Source of the DNA: Bagarius yarrelli
Taxonomy: Eukaryota; Chordata; Actinopteri; Siluriformes; Sisoridae
DNA length: 64,000 nt
Assembly (NCBI GenBank): GCA_005784505.1
Contig: VCAZ01000106.1
Span: 1,510,555 to 1,574,554, forward strand
Direction: 5' to 3'
The notes beneath the pieces were generated by a model. That model had not been told where the DNA came from, ran no database searches, and saw only the letters and a program-made list of their open reading frames with translations. Position numbers and translations under genes: made by a program. The number at the start of each line of letters is the position of its first letter. Positions within the stretch are counted from its first letter, which is position 1. Of the stretch, positions 54,830 through 64,000 are shown one piece after another.

Positions 54830-56255
54830 TTTAGTTTACATTATGTTTAATTCTTTGTTGATATATTTTTTTATATTTTTATTTCTAAACCTGTTTTAGT
54901 GGCATATTTTTAACATTACACAATTGTTTCTACTCGCTGGACTTTATTTTTTTAACTTGTCTGGAAGTGTTGCAAGTGTTAAATCCTCATGTCTGATCTT
55001 ATTAAACAGACTTTATTATTATTGTGTTATTGTAGCAAGCAGAACAAAATGGAGTTTAGAGAAATGATTTTTGGTAGGAAAATGGGAAATGTAGGAAAAC
55101 TGAGAATTTTTATTTTATTTTGTTTTTTTTGTTCTATAATTTGTTTTTGTTATACTTTTATTTAGCCCCAATTTCTGCATTTTCTTATATAGATTATCTA
55201 AAAAAGTTAATAAACCAGAATGACCCTTTAAAACTTCAAGATAATTTTAACTAAGATATTACAAAATATATCAAAAGCTTTTTATCTGGTATTATGGTGA
55301 TTGCTAAATTTTAAATTTGTATTGAAATATTTTAATCAGGTTAACAATAGATCTAGCTCATTACTGTTTTATTACTGTTTCTATCTTTAAAAATCAAAAT
55401 CAAAAATTCCTAATTAATATTCAGAGTTTTAAATTATGAAGAAAAAAAAACACATTAATGGTTTCAGTCTTTTACTTTTCTAATGATTATTTTCTAAACA
55501 GTTGAATAAGTTTGTAGGGAGACAAAGAAACAAATATGCAACTGGTTGCCAGGCGGTAAATATTAGAGCTGCGTTTTAAAAATAATTGTATGGATTTTTT
55601 TGTATACATGGCTTCTGTAGCTCTGGTACACAGGGTACCATTGGGTTCTGAAGGTGGGCCATGTTATTTCCTTACAGCGTTTACATAGAAGCCCCTTTCT
55701 GACCTTCGAAACGCCTCGTCCCTCCAGTCAAACGCTAGCTTTTCAGTGCCAGATGAGAAAATGGCAGCCGCAATGCAACACTCAGTCGCTCCACCCACTC
55801 CTCCATTTCCCAACCATCTACAGTTCTGTTTTTTTTCCTCAATCGTGTATATCAAACAAATCCGACTCATTTTCTTTGCCAGTGTTCTGACAGAGAGTGT
55901 GATCGTGCCAGTGACAGTTTTTCCTCATTAATACTAAATACAAAATTAAACATCTTTGATGAACTCTGACTGAACAATTTTTTTGTCTCTCCATCCTGAA
56001 ACTGTTCCGTTCAGCTATCACATAAAAGCGCTTGGTGCTGTAGCAAGAAACAGGGGTTAGCTGCTATGCTAGCTGACCTTGAACAGAATTGTTAGCTTTT
56101 CTAATCTGACCCTGGAAACTGCTTTGATCTCCAAACCATAGACAGCATGTAAATCTACCAAGCTCTATCTAATTTCCGCTGTAGACCATGCTCGTTACTA
56201 ATTACGGGTTTTTTTAACGCTTTTTGTCAAGCGTTGAAATTTCTCGCTCATATTT
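54830..56255 (+). other. Intergenic AT-rich sequence
   Basis: Nothing recognised apart from a more complex patch at 55650-56040 (for example TTAATACTAAATAC) that could be a conserved element but lacks a distinctive motif set. Confidence 0.45.
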
Positions 56256-56260
56256 CCCGG

Positions 56261-56390
56261 TTACATTTACGGCATTAGGCAGACCTTCTTATTCACAGCG
56301 ATCTACATTTATTGCATTAATACAAATAAGGAATTGAAGGTTAAGACTTGCTCCAGCAGTGGTAATTTGAGCTGGTTGCCCAAAGCTCTA
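56261..56390 (-). mobile_element. SINE fragment (tail side)
   Basis: 'ttacatttacggcattaggc', 'agcgatctacatttattgca' and 'gacttgctccagcagtggta' match the reverse complement of the family tail and body. The tRNA head is missing. Confidence 0.6.
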
Positions 56391-56399
56391 ATTATTAAC

Positions 56400-57825
56400 T
56401 GCTAGCTTTTATTAACTTATAAACAACCTTGGTGTTTGTTATGACATACACCTCACGTTGTTGATTAAAAATAAACATTTTTTATTGCCCCATTTCTTTT
56501 TCTTCTTTTTACACACTTTTTAAAACACAAACCCAGGCTGCTAGTCGCTTGTGTTTGTAATTTCTGAGGTAAAATATTACTAATATTCTATTTTCCTTTA
56601 TTGTCATCACTCTCGCTCTATTTTCTCTTTTCTTTTTTTTTTTTTTTTTTTGCTATTTGCTAATTTCCTGCTTCCTACTTCAAATCTTTTTCAACAAATA
56701 AAATCTTTTTCTAGCTTTGATGGTTAGTTTGATTGTTGTTGTTAACATTTGAGATAAATTTCATTGTCAAAAAATAAAATACCATCGATTGAGCCAACAT
56801 TTTCAATGTTTATTATCATTATCATCTCTTTCTCTTTTTCTGTTTTAAATCTGTTTTAAAAAAGCTCATTTTTTTTTTTTCCTTCAGAATAAATTGCAAG
56901 TATTTTGATTTATCTCAGAAATCTTGCCCTGTTTCATTTTTTTTCAATCATCTTTTTAGATTTAATATCTAAATGAATCGCCTACGTTTCCACTTTATTT
57001 TTGGATTCACTTGCTAGCTGCTAGATTCAGTTGATATTTTTTTATATAGGAAAATCAAATTATTAGCATTTCTTTCTGGAACAATCCCTCACTTTTTTTT
57101 CTACAGCTACACGCTAGCACAGTGTGTGATAGCATGGGGGCTTCTGTGACCCCCAACTGCTTTAGTTCCTTTTTTTCTCTTTTTTATTGAACATTTTAAT
57201 ATTTATTACTCAGATAACTAAAAATTGAGGTAAAAAAACCCTTAAGAGCCCTTATTAGCAACCAGCTTTTATTTCTCTATTTTTCTGTCTCGCTCTCTAA
57301 CAATCCTTTATTTTTTATTCGAATTGATCAAAGAAGCTGTGTTTTCTCTCTTCAAAAAACACTTTTGAAAATTTGATTTATGTAAAAAACTGCAATAAAA
57401 AAATAAATCAAGGATTCATCCTTTCGCTGTAGTCGCTAGCTAGCTGCTAGTATGCTGATAATGCGAGGTAAATGTGAGGTAAATATTATCAGATAAAGAT
57501 AAATCATCACTGATTATCAGCAGTTTTATTTTACTTCCATTTCATTTTTTCTTTCTTTGCATGTATAAACTTTCTCAAGCTTTATGACTCCCTTTCCTCT
57601 TTCTTTTATGACATCCTTAGCATCATCTTCATAATCAGTTTTTTTCATCTCTCTTTTTTTGCTAAATTTGGTCCAAAAACAGCACAGCAATTGCTGCAAA
57701 TTAATTTTTCTTCTGATCTTTTCTATGACATCATTTTTGGAACTTTCAAATTTAAATCAGACATAATCATAGTCGTAGTGACCATCAGATCGCTGAATAT
57801 TTTACAGACATCTATATTTATATGT
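56400..57825 (+). other. Intergenic T-rich sequence
   Basis: Long pyrimidine/T-rich stretches and poly-T runs (about 56632-56651). No gene or element recognised. Confidence 0.5.
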
Positions 57826-57975
57826 CTGTCTTTTTATCTATCTGTCTGTCTGTCTGTCTTTTTATCTATCTGTAAGTTTGCCTATTTATCTATCTGTCTG
57901 TATGTCTGTCTGTCTGTCTGTCTGTTTTTCTATCTATCTGTAAGTTTTAGATCTATCTATCTGTCTGTCGGTCTG

Positions 57976-58042
<67 letters not shown>
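57826..58042 (+). repeat. (TCTG/TATC)n tetranucleotide repeat
   Basis: CTGT and CTAT tetranucleotide arrays, perfect (CTAT)n from 57974 to 58041. The frame 57691-58047 reads into it. Confidence 0.93.
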
Positions 58043-58044
<2 letters not shown>

Positions 58045-58059
58045 TGAAATTATTGAATT

Positions 58060-58335
58060 AAAAGAGCATGTTGTTTATTTTTATGAGAGTCACTCCATTT
58101 TCCGTTCTGTTTAATCTCGTAAAACAGCGCAGCCCCTTGTCCACTCTGACAGACCTCATAGTGTTTCGTTTGAAAATGCTCCTCTTGGAAATGTGCATAA
58201 TAAAATGCTGCAAATGCATAATTTACCGCATCTGGATTATTATGTAACAGATGCTCGAACATTTCTCAGTTTCCCTATTTGTATTTAACCATGTGAGTCG
58301 ATCAGAATCATGCGTAGTATTGAAGAGTACCGAAA
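58060..58335 (+). promoter_or_regulatory. Candidate conserved non-coding element
   Basis: Complex sequence directly after the tetranucleotide repeat, with TGCAAATGCATAATTTAC (POU-type) and GATTATTATGTAACAG. No coding signal; frames on both strands are short and unrecognised. Confidence 0.32.
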
Positions 58336-58739
58336 GTTTAGAATGTCATTTACATTGTAAACCAAATAGCTATGTGAAGTATTCAGAGACATCTTTATTA
58401 CAAAGTCATTCCTGGATGATGCTGGAGATTTTTTTTAATATTAGTGTTTAATAGTATCTATTTGATTTATTTTATACTATATTATACATCATATCATGCT
58501 ATAATAACTGTACTTTAGCTGTTGTTTTTCTTTCTGTTAAACTCAGATTTTTCAAGTACTGTGTCATTTTTTGCCACATCACATCATTTTAAACACTTTC
58601 TTTCACACTTCCCGTGAAACCGAGACAATAATTTCGTTCCTCATCCACAGAACCGCACAGTAAAGGTCAGAAGCTATGTTAACCCTCTGTCTTACGTGAG
58701 AATGAACCTCAGCATGGTAATTCAGAAACAGCGCTGTTA

Positions 58740-59230
58740 AGATTTGGCAACACCTTTATCACAAACACCTTTTTATCCTCACGTATTCTGTTTAACGTGC
58801 AGTTTCTGATCAGTGTCTAAATTACAGTGGGTTTTCGGGGCTTTCCACGGCCGAGCGAGCCTTCTTTGTGACTGTACATTTTTCCGCCACGTAAGACACT
58901 GCCGACTCTGCCACCCTGAACAAAACAAATTAATTCTCTCTGATTTTTATGCTTAAATAAACATAAAATTAATTTGTTCGATAGGCTTAAATGTGGCAAA
59001 TTACACTCCTCCCGCTTCCTCATTAACAACTGATTAATCTGCTTTTTTGTCAAAGGCTTGTAAAACCCACGCGGCAGAAGTACGAGATGTTTTATCTACT
59101 CTTCTGGGTGTGTCGCTCATGTTTGATTGACAATTAAGCTCCTGAAACACACCGCAAGAGCAGGCTTCTTCCACACCCATATATGGAGCTCGATCATTAG
59201 TTTGGCGACGTCTTACATACACACTGTTTT
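58740..59230 (+). promoter_or_regulatory. Candidate conserved non-coding element cluster
   Basis: About 490 bases of unique sequence with AAATTAATTCTCTC, an inverted AAATTAATTTG about 60 bases on, CTGATTAATCTGC, a PBX/MEIS-type TGATTGACA (59124-59132) running into CAATTAAG, and CTTTATCACAAACACC. Homeodomain-site density is high. The likely target, if it is an enhancer, would be a neighbouring developmental gene. Confidence 0.35.
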
Positions 59231-59295
59231 ATTCATTACTCAGGGATTAAATACCACTTAACAGAGCTGATCGTTCCTACTACAGCGCGTGTGTA

Positions 59296-59320
59296 GTGTG
59301 TGTGTGTGTGTGTGTGTGTG
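59296..59320 (+). repeat. (TG)n microsatellite
   Basis: Short TG run; a CA run follows at 59418-59438. Confidence 0.85.
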
Positions 59321-59619
59321 TCTCCACAATGAATCTGCTTGCTTTTGTCCGCCGCTCAACTTCTTAGAAGCCTCATACATGGAAGATCAAGAGTTGCCAA
59401 GGTGCTTAGAGTACACAAACACACACACACACACACAGTTTCATTTCCTTTAGTTGTCAGAGCCCTGCTGTGGTTCCTCTGGGGGTCACTGACATGACCA
59501 CTGGAGCTTTTCCCTTTTCTCAGTTGGTAAAGACTATGCCCGCTGCCCAGAGGGAAAGTGTGTATTTGTGTGTGCGTGTGTAAGACAGAGAGAGAGACTC
59601 AGAGTATATCTACATATTT

Positions 59620-60250
59620 TAGTCTTTGTTAATTTTTTCCACTAGTTTAATAATAAGGTCTTCTAGTTTTGCATAACCAGTTCTCTAGTCTAAACATCTA
59701 AATATCTACACTAGTACACCAGTTGTATTTAGAGGACTAGATACAGATATTAAAAAACTGAATCTCTTAACTAAGCAACTAGTTGTTTCAACCAGTTTTG
59801 GCTGCCGCCCTTTTTTTTAATTTAGCTATTTATTTTTAGATTAGTGCTTATTTCTTTAAGTAGCTGGTTCCTGTTTTTCAATAAGTAGTCTTTAGTTTAA
59901 ATAACTAGTTTATTCTCTTTTTTTCAACTTATTTCTTTACTTTCTATATCCAGTTTGAATAACTAGTCTGTTCCTCTGGACAGCTAGTCTTTTACTTTTA
60001 ATAACCAGTTCTCTTGTTTAAATTACCCAGTCCATTTTTAGCTAATCTCATAATTTCTATATCTAGTCATCTAGTTCAGATAACTAGTTTATTTAATTAC
60101 TTAATGCCTATAATTGATATAATTTGATATCTAGTTGTCTGGTTAAGAAAGGTAGTCTATAAGTTTAGATATTTAAAGACATTTGATGACACTTTTTGTC
60201 TTTATTATCCTTTAACAGAAGACTTTTAGTTTAAACCTAGTTACCAGTCC
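59620..60250 (+). repeat. Degenerate CTAGT-rich tandem repeat
   Basis: Loosely repeated ~30-base units around 'taactagtctattc' / 'ataaccagttctctagt', strongly decayed. Confidence 0.6.
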
Positions 60251-60671
60251 TCATAGATTTAGTCTTTTAAGTTAACCTGCCTAATCGTCTGGGTCACAAC
60301 ATCTAAACTCCTGCTATGATCTTTAAACCAGTTCTCTGGATATCAGAGCTCTAGTGATGGAGTTTAAACCAGTGCAGTAGTACAGGACTAACCGGACAGG
60401 TTAACTATCGGTGAAAAAAATTGTGTTTGTTGTGTGTGTGATTAGCTGTGTCTTTTGTGCAGTGTGTGTGTTGTTTGTCGTTCTGCAAACAGAATATAGT
60501 GTTTGTACTTAATGAGCTGTGTGTGTTTTTGCGGTTTGTCTCTGTGTGTCGAATGTGTGTTGGGATTTGTTGTGTAGGTCAGTAAATGTTGTGGATCCTC
60601 AGTGAGAGTGTAAGTCACACATTTCTCCTCTTCCCCTTTATTCAGTGGTAACTTGTATTTTAAGTAGATTA

Positions 60672-60676
<5 letters not shown>

Positions 60677-60711
<35 letters not shown>
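60677..60711 (+). repeat. (TG)n microsatellite
   Basis: Seventeen TG units. Confidence 0.9.
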
Positions 60712-60717
<6 letters not shown>

Positions 60718-60734
60718 CGTGTATGTGTGTGTGT

Positions 60735-60900
60735 CATGTGACCCGTTTGATCTGCCATGTGTAACGAGTTGCTCCGTCTGTCCGAGCGCCTCTATGAAAT
60801 CGTCCTGATGTCCTGCCTTTTTCTTCTCCACCGCCTGCTCTCTGCATCCGAACCAGCGTTCCAGGAAGCGTCACGAGAGTGTGCTGTAAAAGCTCAGTGG
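60735..60900. other. Unique segment between two TG microsatellites
   Basis: GC-balanced complex sequence flanked by TG repeats. Frames exist on both strands (+ from 60757; - from 60831, QDDFIEALGQTEQLV), but neither shows a family signature or paired splice sites. It may be a conserved non-coding segment or an unrecognised exon. Confidence 0.2.
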
Positions 60901-60902
60901 GG

Positions 60903-60913
60903 TGTGTGTGCGT

Positions 60914-60950
<37 letters not shown>
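60903..60950 (+). repeat. (TG)n microsatellite
   Basis: TG run with CG and TA interruptions. Confidence 0.9.
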
Positions 60951-60951
<1 letters not shown>

Positions 60952-61079
60952 GGGAGTTGTCCCTGTTGCCTGATTTTTTTTCATTAGGTGGTCAGACAAG
61001 TGGAGAAGTGGAAACACTCTTTCCTGCTTGCTTTCAATTTCTTTTATTTTTTATATTTATAGTTATAAAGGACAAAAAG

Positions 61080-61872
61080 AGTGAGAGAGATCAAGAGTGA
61101 GAGATAAAAGAGAGTGAGAGATTAAAGAGAGTCAGAGAAATAGAGAGTGAGAGAAAGAGAGTAAGAAAGTGAGCGAGATAAAGAGTAAGAGAAAAAGAGA
61201 TTGAAAGAGTAAGACAGTAAGAGAGAATGAGATTGAGAGAGAAAGAGAGTGACAGAGAAAGAGACTGAAAGAGTGAGAGAGATGGCGAGTAAGAGAGTAA
61301 GAGAGATAGAGAGTAAGAGAGAAATCATTAGAGAAAGTGAGTGAAAGATAGAGAGTGAGAGAGATAGAGATAGAGAGTGAGAGAGATAGAGGGAAAGAGG
61401 ATGAGAAAGAGAGTGGGAGAGAAAAAGAGTGAGAGAGAAAGACAGTGAGAGATAGAAAGACAGAGAGTGAGAGAGATAGAAAGAGAGAGTGAGAGGGATA
61501 AAAAGAAAGAGAGAGAAAGAGAGTGAGAGAGATAGAAAGAAAGAGGGAGAAAGAGAGTGAGACAGAGAGTGAGAGATAGAGTGTAAGCGAGAAAAAGAGT
61601 GAGAGAGAAAGAGAGTAAAAGAAAAAGAGAGTGAGAGAGATAGAGAGTAAGAGAGAAAGAGAGTGAGAGAGATAGAGAGTAAGAGAGAAAGAGAGTGAGA
61701 TAGAGAGTAAGAGAGAAAGAGTGAGAGAGATAGAGAGAGAGAGTAAGAGGGAAAGAGAGGGAGAGATAGAGAGTGAGAGAGTAAGAGAGAAAGAGAGGGA
61801 GAGAGTAAGAGGGAAAGAGAGGGAGAGAGATAGAGAGTGAGAGAGAAAGAGAGTGAGAGGTGGGAGAGAACG
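61080..61872 (+). repeat. ~800-base purine (GA-rich) tract
   Basis: Almost all purine on the + strand, with a local higher-order unit of about 32 bases ('gagagtgagagagatagaga' + 'gtaagagagaaa') repeated near 61629-61700. The 267-codon frame on the - strand (61132-61935) is Leu/Ser repeat translation. Confidence 0.95.
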
Positions 61873-62124
61873 AGAATAAGTGAGAGCCCCTACCACGTCC
61901 ACAGATGTCAGCATTTGATTTTGCGATCTTCTCATAGAAAGCTCAAGTCAGCGCACGTCTGTCTCCTCCCACCATTTTCTGACCAATCAGATCGCAGGAT
62001 ACAGCAGTGCTGCCGTGCAGCATTTGTATAACGTTTGTCCAAAAGCATGTTCCTGTCACACGGTTCGAGAGCGTCACACATTCTTGGCCCAAGCATAGTA
62101 AACAAAACACGCATCAGCATTCAC

Positions 62125-62125
<1 letters not shown>

Positions 62126-62164
<39 letters not shown>
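62126..62164 (+). repeat. (CA)n microsatellite
   Basis: CA run. The 61873-62125 stretch before it is unique sequence without a recognised feature. Confidence 0.92.
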
Positions 62165-62169
<5 letters not shown>

Positions 62170-62229
62170 TGCCAGAACCCTACATCCACGAGGAGAGTTC
62201 ACAGCGTCTGTCACTCTGACAGTGTTTAC

Positions 62230-62845
62230 CATGTAATGTGATGTTATCTGACGCCCTTTTATGGTCGATTCCCTTCCTGTTTTTGACATAGCCGACTGGC
62301 AGCTATCAAAAGAAAAGGGAGACAGAAGCGGAGACTGGATTGAATTCTGTTAGCATGAAGAGCTAACAAATACTTACAAAAAAAGATAAACACTCACTCC
62401 GTAATGTTACACTAATAATTATTAGCAACGTTACTGCTAATGTGACACATCGCTACACAGGTTAGCTTGCTCTATAGTAACGATGATGATAGCTTGTTCA
62501 TAAGAACCCCCGAAAATCTTTATTCTATCATTTAGAGACTCACAGAATGAGTTCCCATTTTCAGAACCACGTTTGCGGTGTGAAACATAGCTATTCATGG
62601 AGAAAATGTCATTTTAAAGGAGGAAAAAGTGCAGCAATGTAAACGTGGGTCATTTAAAGTTTTTGTTTAAAAAATCAAGCATTGTGTTTATTCAAAATCC
62701 CTGTGAAAAGCGGTGCGTGTGTGTGTGTGCGTGTGTGTGTTAGTGAGTGAGTGACAGACAGAGAGATGGAGAGGGAAGTGAGTGTGCTTTGCTAAAAAAG
62801 TAAAACACCTGCGGCCATGACAGGAGGGTTTGACCTTCATCTGGA
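62230..62845 (+). other. Intergenic sequence, nothing recognised
   Basis: Unique AT-rich sequence with a short TG run at 62716-62740. Confidence 0.5.
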
Positions 62846-62979
62846 GTCTCTCTCTCTCTCTTTCTGTCTTTTTCTCTCTTTCTCTCTTTTTCTATGTCTC
62901 TCTCTCTTTGTCTCTCTCTCTCGTTCTGTCTCTGTCTCTCTCTCACACGCTTCCTGTCTTTCTTTATTTCTCTCTTTCT

Positions 62980-63055
<76 letters not shown>
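62846..63055 (+). repeat. CT-rich tract and (CT)n(CA)n microsatellite
   Basis: Degenerate CT tract to 62985, then perfect (CT)n to 63021 and (CA)n to 63055. Frames on both strands are repeat translation. Confidence 0.93.
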
Positions 63056-63057
<2 letters not shown>

Positions 63058-63059
63058 AG

Positions 63060-63350
63060 TTACAAAGCAAAGCAGCTCACACGCCGCCTGTCATTTCCTC
63101 ACGCGTTTGCATGGATAAAGGAAATGTAGATGAGGCATTCAGCCGCTCCTCGGGACAGGTGGACTTATTCCATGACGCTTTACGAATGTTACACAACACT
63201 CGTGTCTCCTGATCGCCGCTCTCGCGTCCCATACACACTAAAAAAACTGTTTTTATTCTAAAAAAACCCACTTCGTTCTGCATTTATTACTGACAGAATA
63301 ATCGTCAGAAAGGATTTCTCATTAGCATCACAGCGGCAACCGCAGGAGCT
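63060..63350 (+). promoter_or_regulatory. Possible conserved non-coding element
   Basis: Unique sequence with CGCGTTTGCATGGATAAAGG, GCATTTATTACTGACAG and TTCTCATTAGCATCACAG. No coding or repeat explanation. Confidence 0.22.
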
Positions 63351-64000
63351 CGAGCTGTGGCTCCGAAAATTTGTGTGTGCTAAAGTTTGTGCCTCCCAAA
63401 AGAACAATCAAGTTAAAAAAAAATGAGTAACATGTTCTGATAGCAAAAGTGGGTAAAAAAAACTCAGTCTGTCTCAGTCTGAAGGAAGCGAAAAAATCAA
63501 AGAGAAATGAATGAAACAAAAAGAAATAGACGAACAAACAACTAAACAACTAAACAAGCACTACAACAGACAAAGAGCTAAAATGTAATAAACAGAAATG
63601 ATGCTGTGATCTTTGTTGTTATAATGTTATAATACTGTTACAATACTGTTATAATACTGTTATAATAACGTCATGATAAAGTTAGTTGCAGCTTTTTGGT
63701 TTCAAGAGTTTAAAAAACATTATAGAAAGTGTTTAACAAGCTCTTGTGTCTTTATCCTTTAATTATGGCTTTATTTGTCCTCTTTGTCATTTAAAGATTA
63801 TATTAACGTTATAATAATGTTTTTGAAACCTTTTGCCCCCACAGCTTATTAAATATTATGTAATGTGCTAAACATGTTTTTATCTATATGTAATAAACAC
63901 GAAATATTATCTTTACTTTGGATTCATTTGTCCTTTGTGTTATTTAAAGGTCATAATAATGTTATGATGTTATAATAATGATAGTTTTTAGTCTTAATTA
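63351..64000 (+). other. Intergenic AT-rich right edge
   Basis: Short 'ttataatactgttataa' repeats (63620-63670) and otherwise featureless AT-rich sequence. Confidence 0.5.

Noticed and set aside
60442..60987. Overlapping frames on both strands around 60.75-60.9 kb as a gene
   Set aside because: Each runs into TG/CA repeat translation, an in-frame stop lies just inside the only acceptor-like site, and no family is recognised.
61132..61935. 267-codon minus-strand frame, the longest in the window
   Set aside because: Pure Leu/Ser repeat translation of a GA tract, with no domain, start context or splice support.
37600..64000. cnpy1 or en2 coding exons expected from human synteny
   Set aside because: No canopy saposin-like or engrailed homeodomain coding segment could be recognised on either strand; they may lie beyond the window.

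Overview
This is vertebrate, teleost-type genomic DNA. It has spliced genes with GT-AG introns and dense CA/TG, CT, GA and TA microsatellites. It also has at least seven tRNA-derived SINE fragments with a 'gtggtagctcagtgg' head and a 'ctgccaaatgctgtaaatg' tail, LINE 3' ends and a decayed Tc1 transposon. That SINE type, with fish-type hedgehog and RBM33 sequences, points to an otophysan fish, most likely a catfish. The species is inferred, not proven.

Two protein-coding genes are supported, and both are complete. (1) shh on the + strand: three coding exons (479-769, 6954-7215, 9846-10498) encode an intact 401-residue Sonic hedgehog. It has a signal peptide, N-terminal Cys, zinc and calcium ligands, a Gly-Cys-Phe self-cleavage site and Hint catalytic residues. 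(2) rbm33 on the - strand: 19 coding exons from 37355 down to 19410 join in frame into a 1104-residue RBM33. It has an acidic N-terminus, an RG-rich box, a Pro/Gln/His-rich middle, a charged coiled-coil segment and a C-terminal RRM. The genes are tail to tail, as SHH and RBM33 are in human 7q36. Several rbm33 introns hold complex, homeodomain-site-rich stretches that look like conserved regulatory elements, consistent with rbm33 being a bystander in a developmental regulatory block.

Layout: 1-478 shh promoter and 5'UTR; 479-10.9 kb shh, whose intron 1 carries a large 42-bp minisatellite and whose intron 2 carries a candidate ar-C/SFPE2-type enhancer; 10.9-14.66 kb intergenic, with a GATG-type repeat field; 14.66-19.4 kb probable long rbm33 3'UTR; 19.4-37.4 kb rbm33; 37.4-37.6 kb rbm33 promoter; 37.6-64 kb no confirmed coding gene. 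The last region has a CpG-rich candidate first exon ending at 40218, a long inverted repeat, a 42-G run, a Tc1 fossil, several minisatellites, an ~800-bp purine tract and several possible non-coding regulatory elements.

The most unusual observation is in rbm33 intron 17. A tandem array there repeats the exon 17/intron 17 junction itself, leaving a string of decoy 5' splice sites just downstream of the real donor. Exon 14 has an independent duplication of its donor. No new multi-gene system is visible. Most long open frames in the window are translations of simple repeats.
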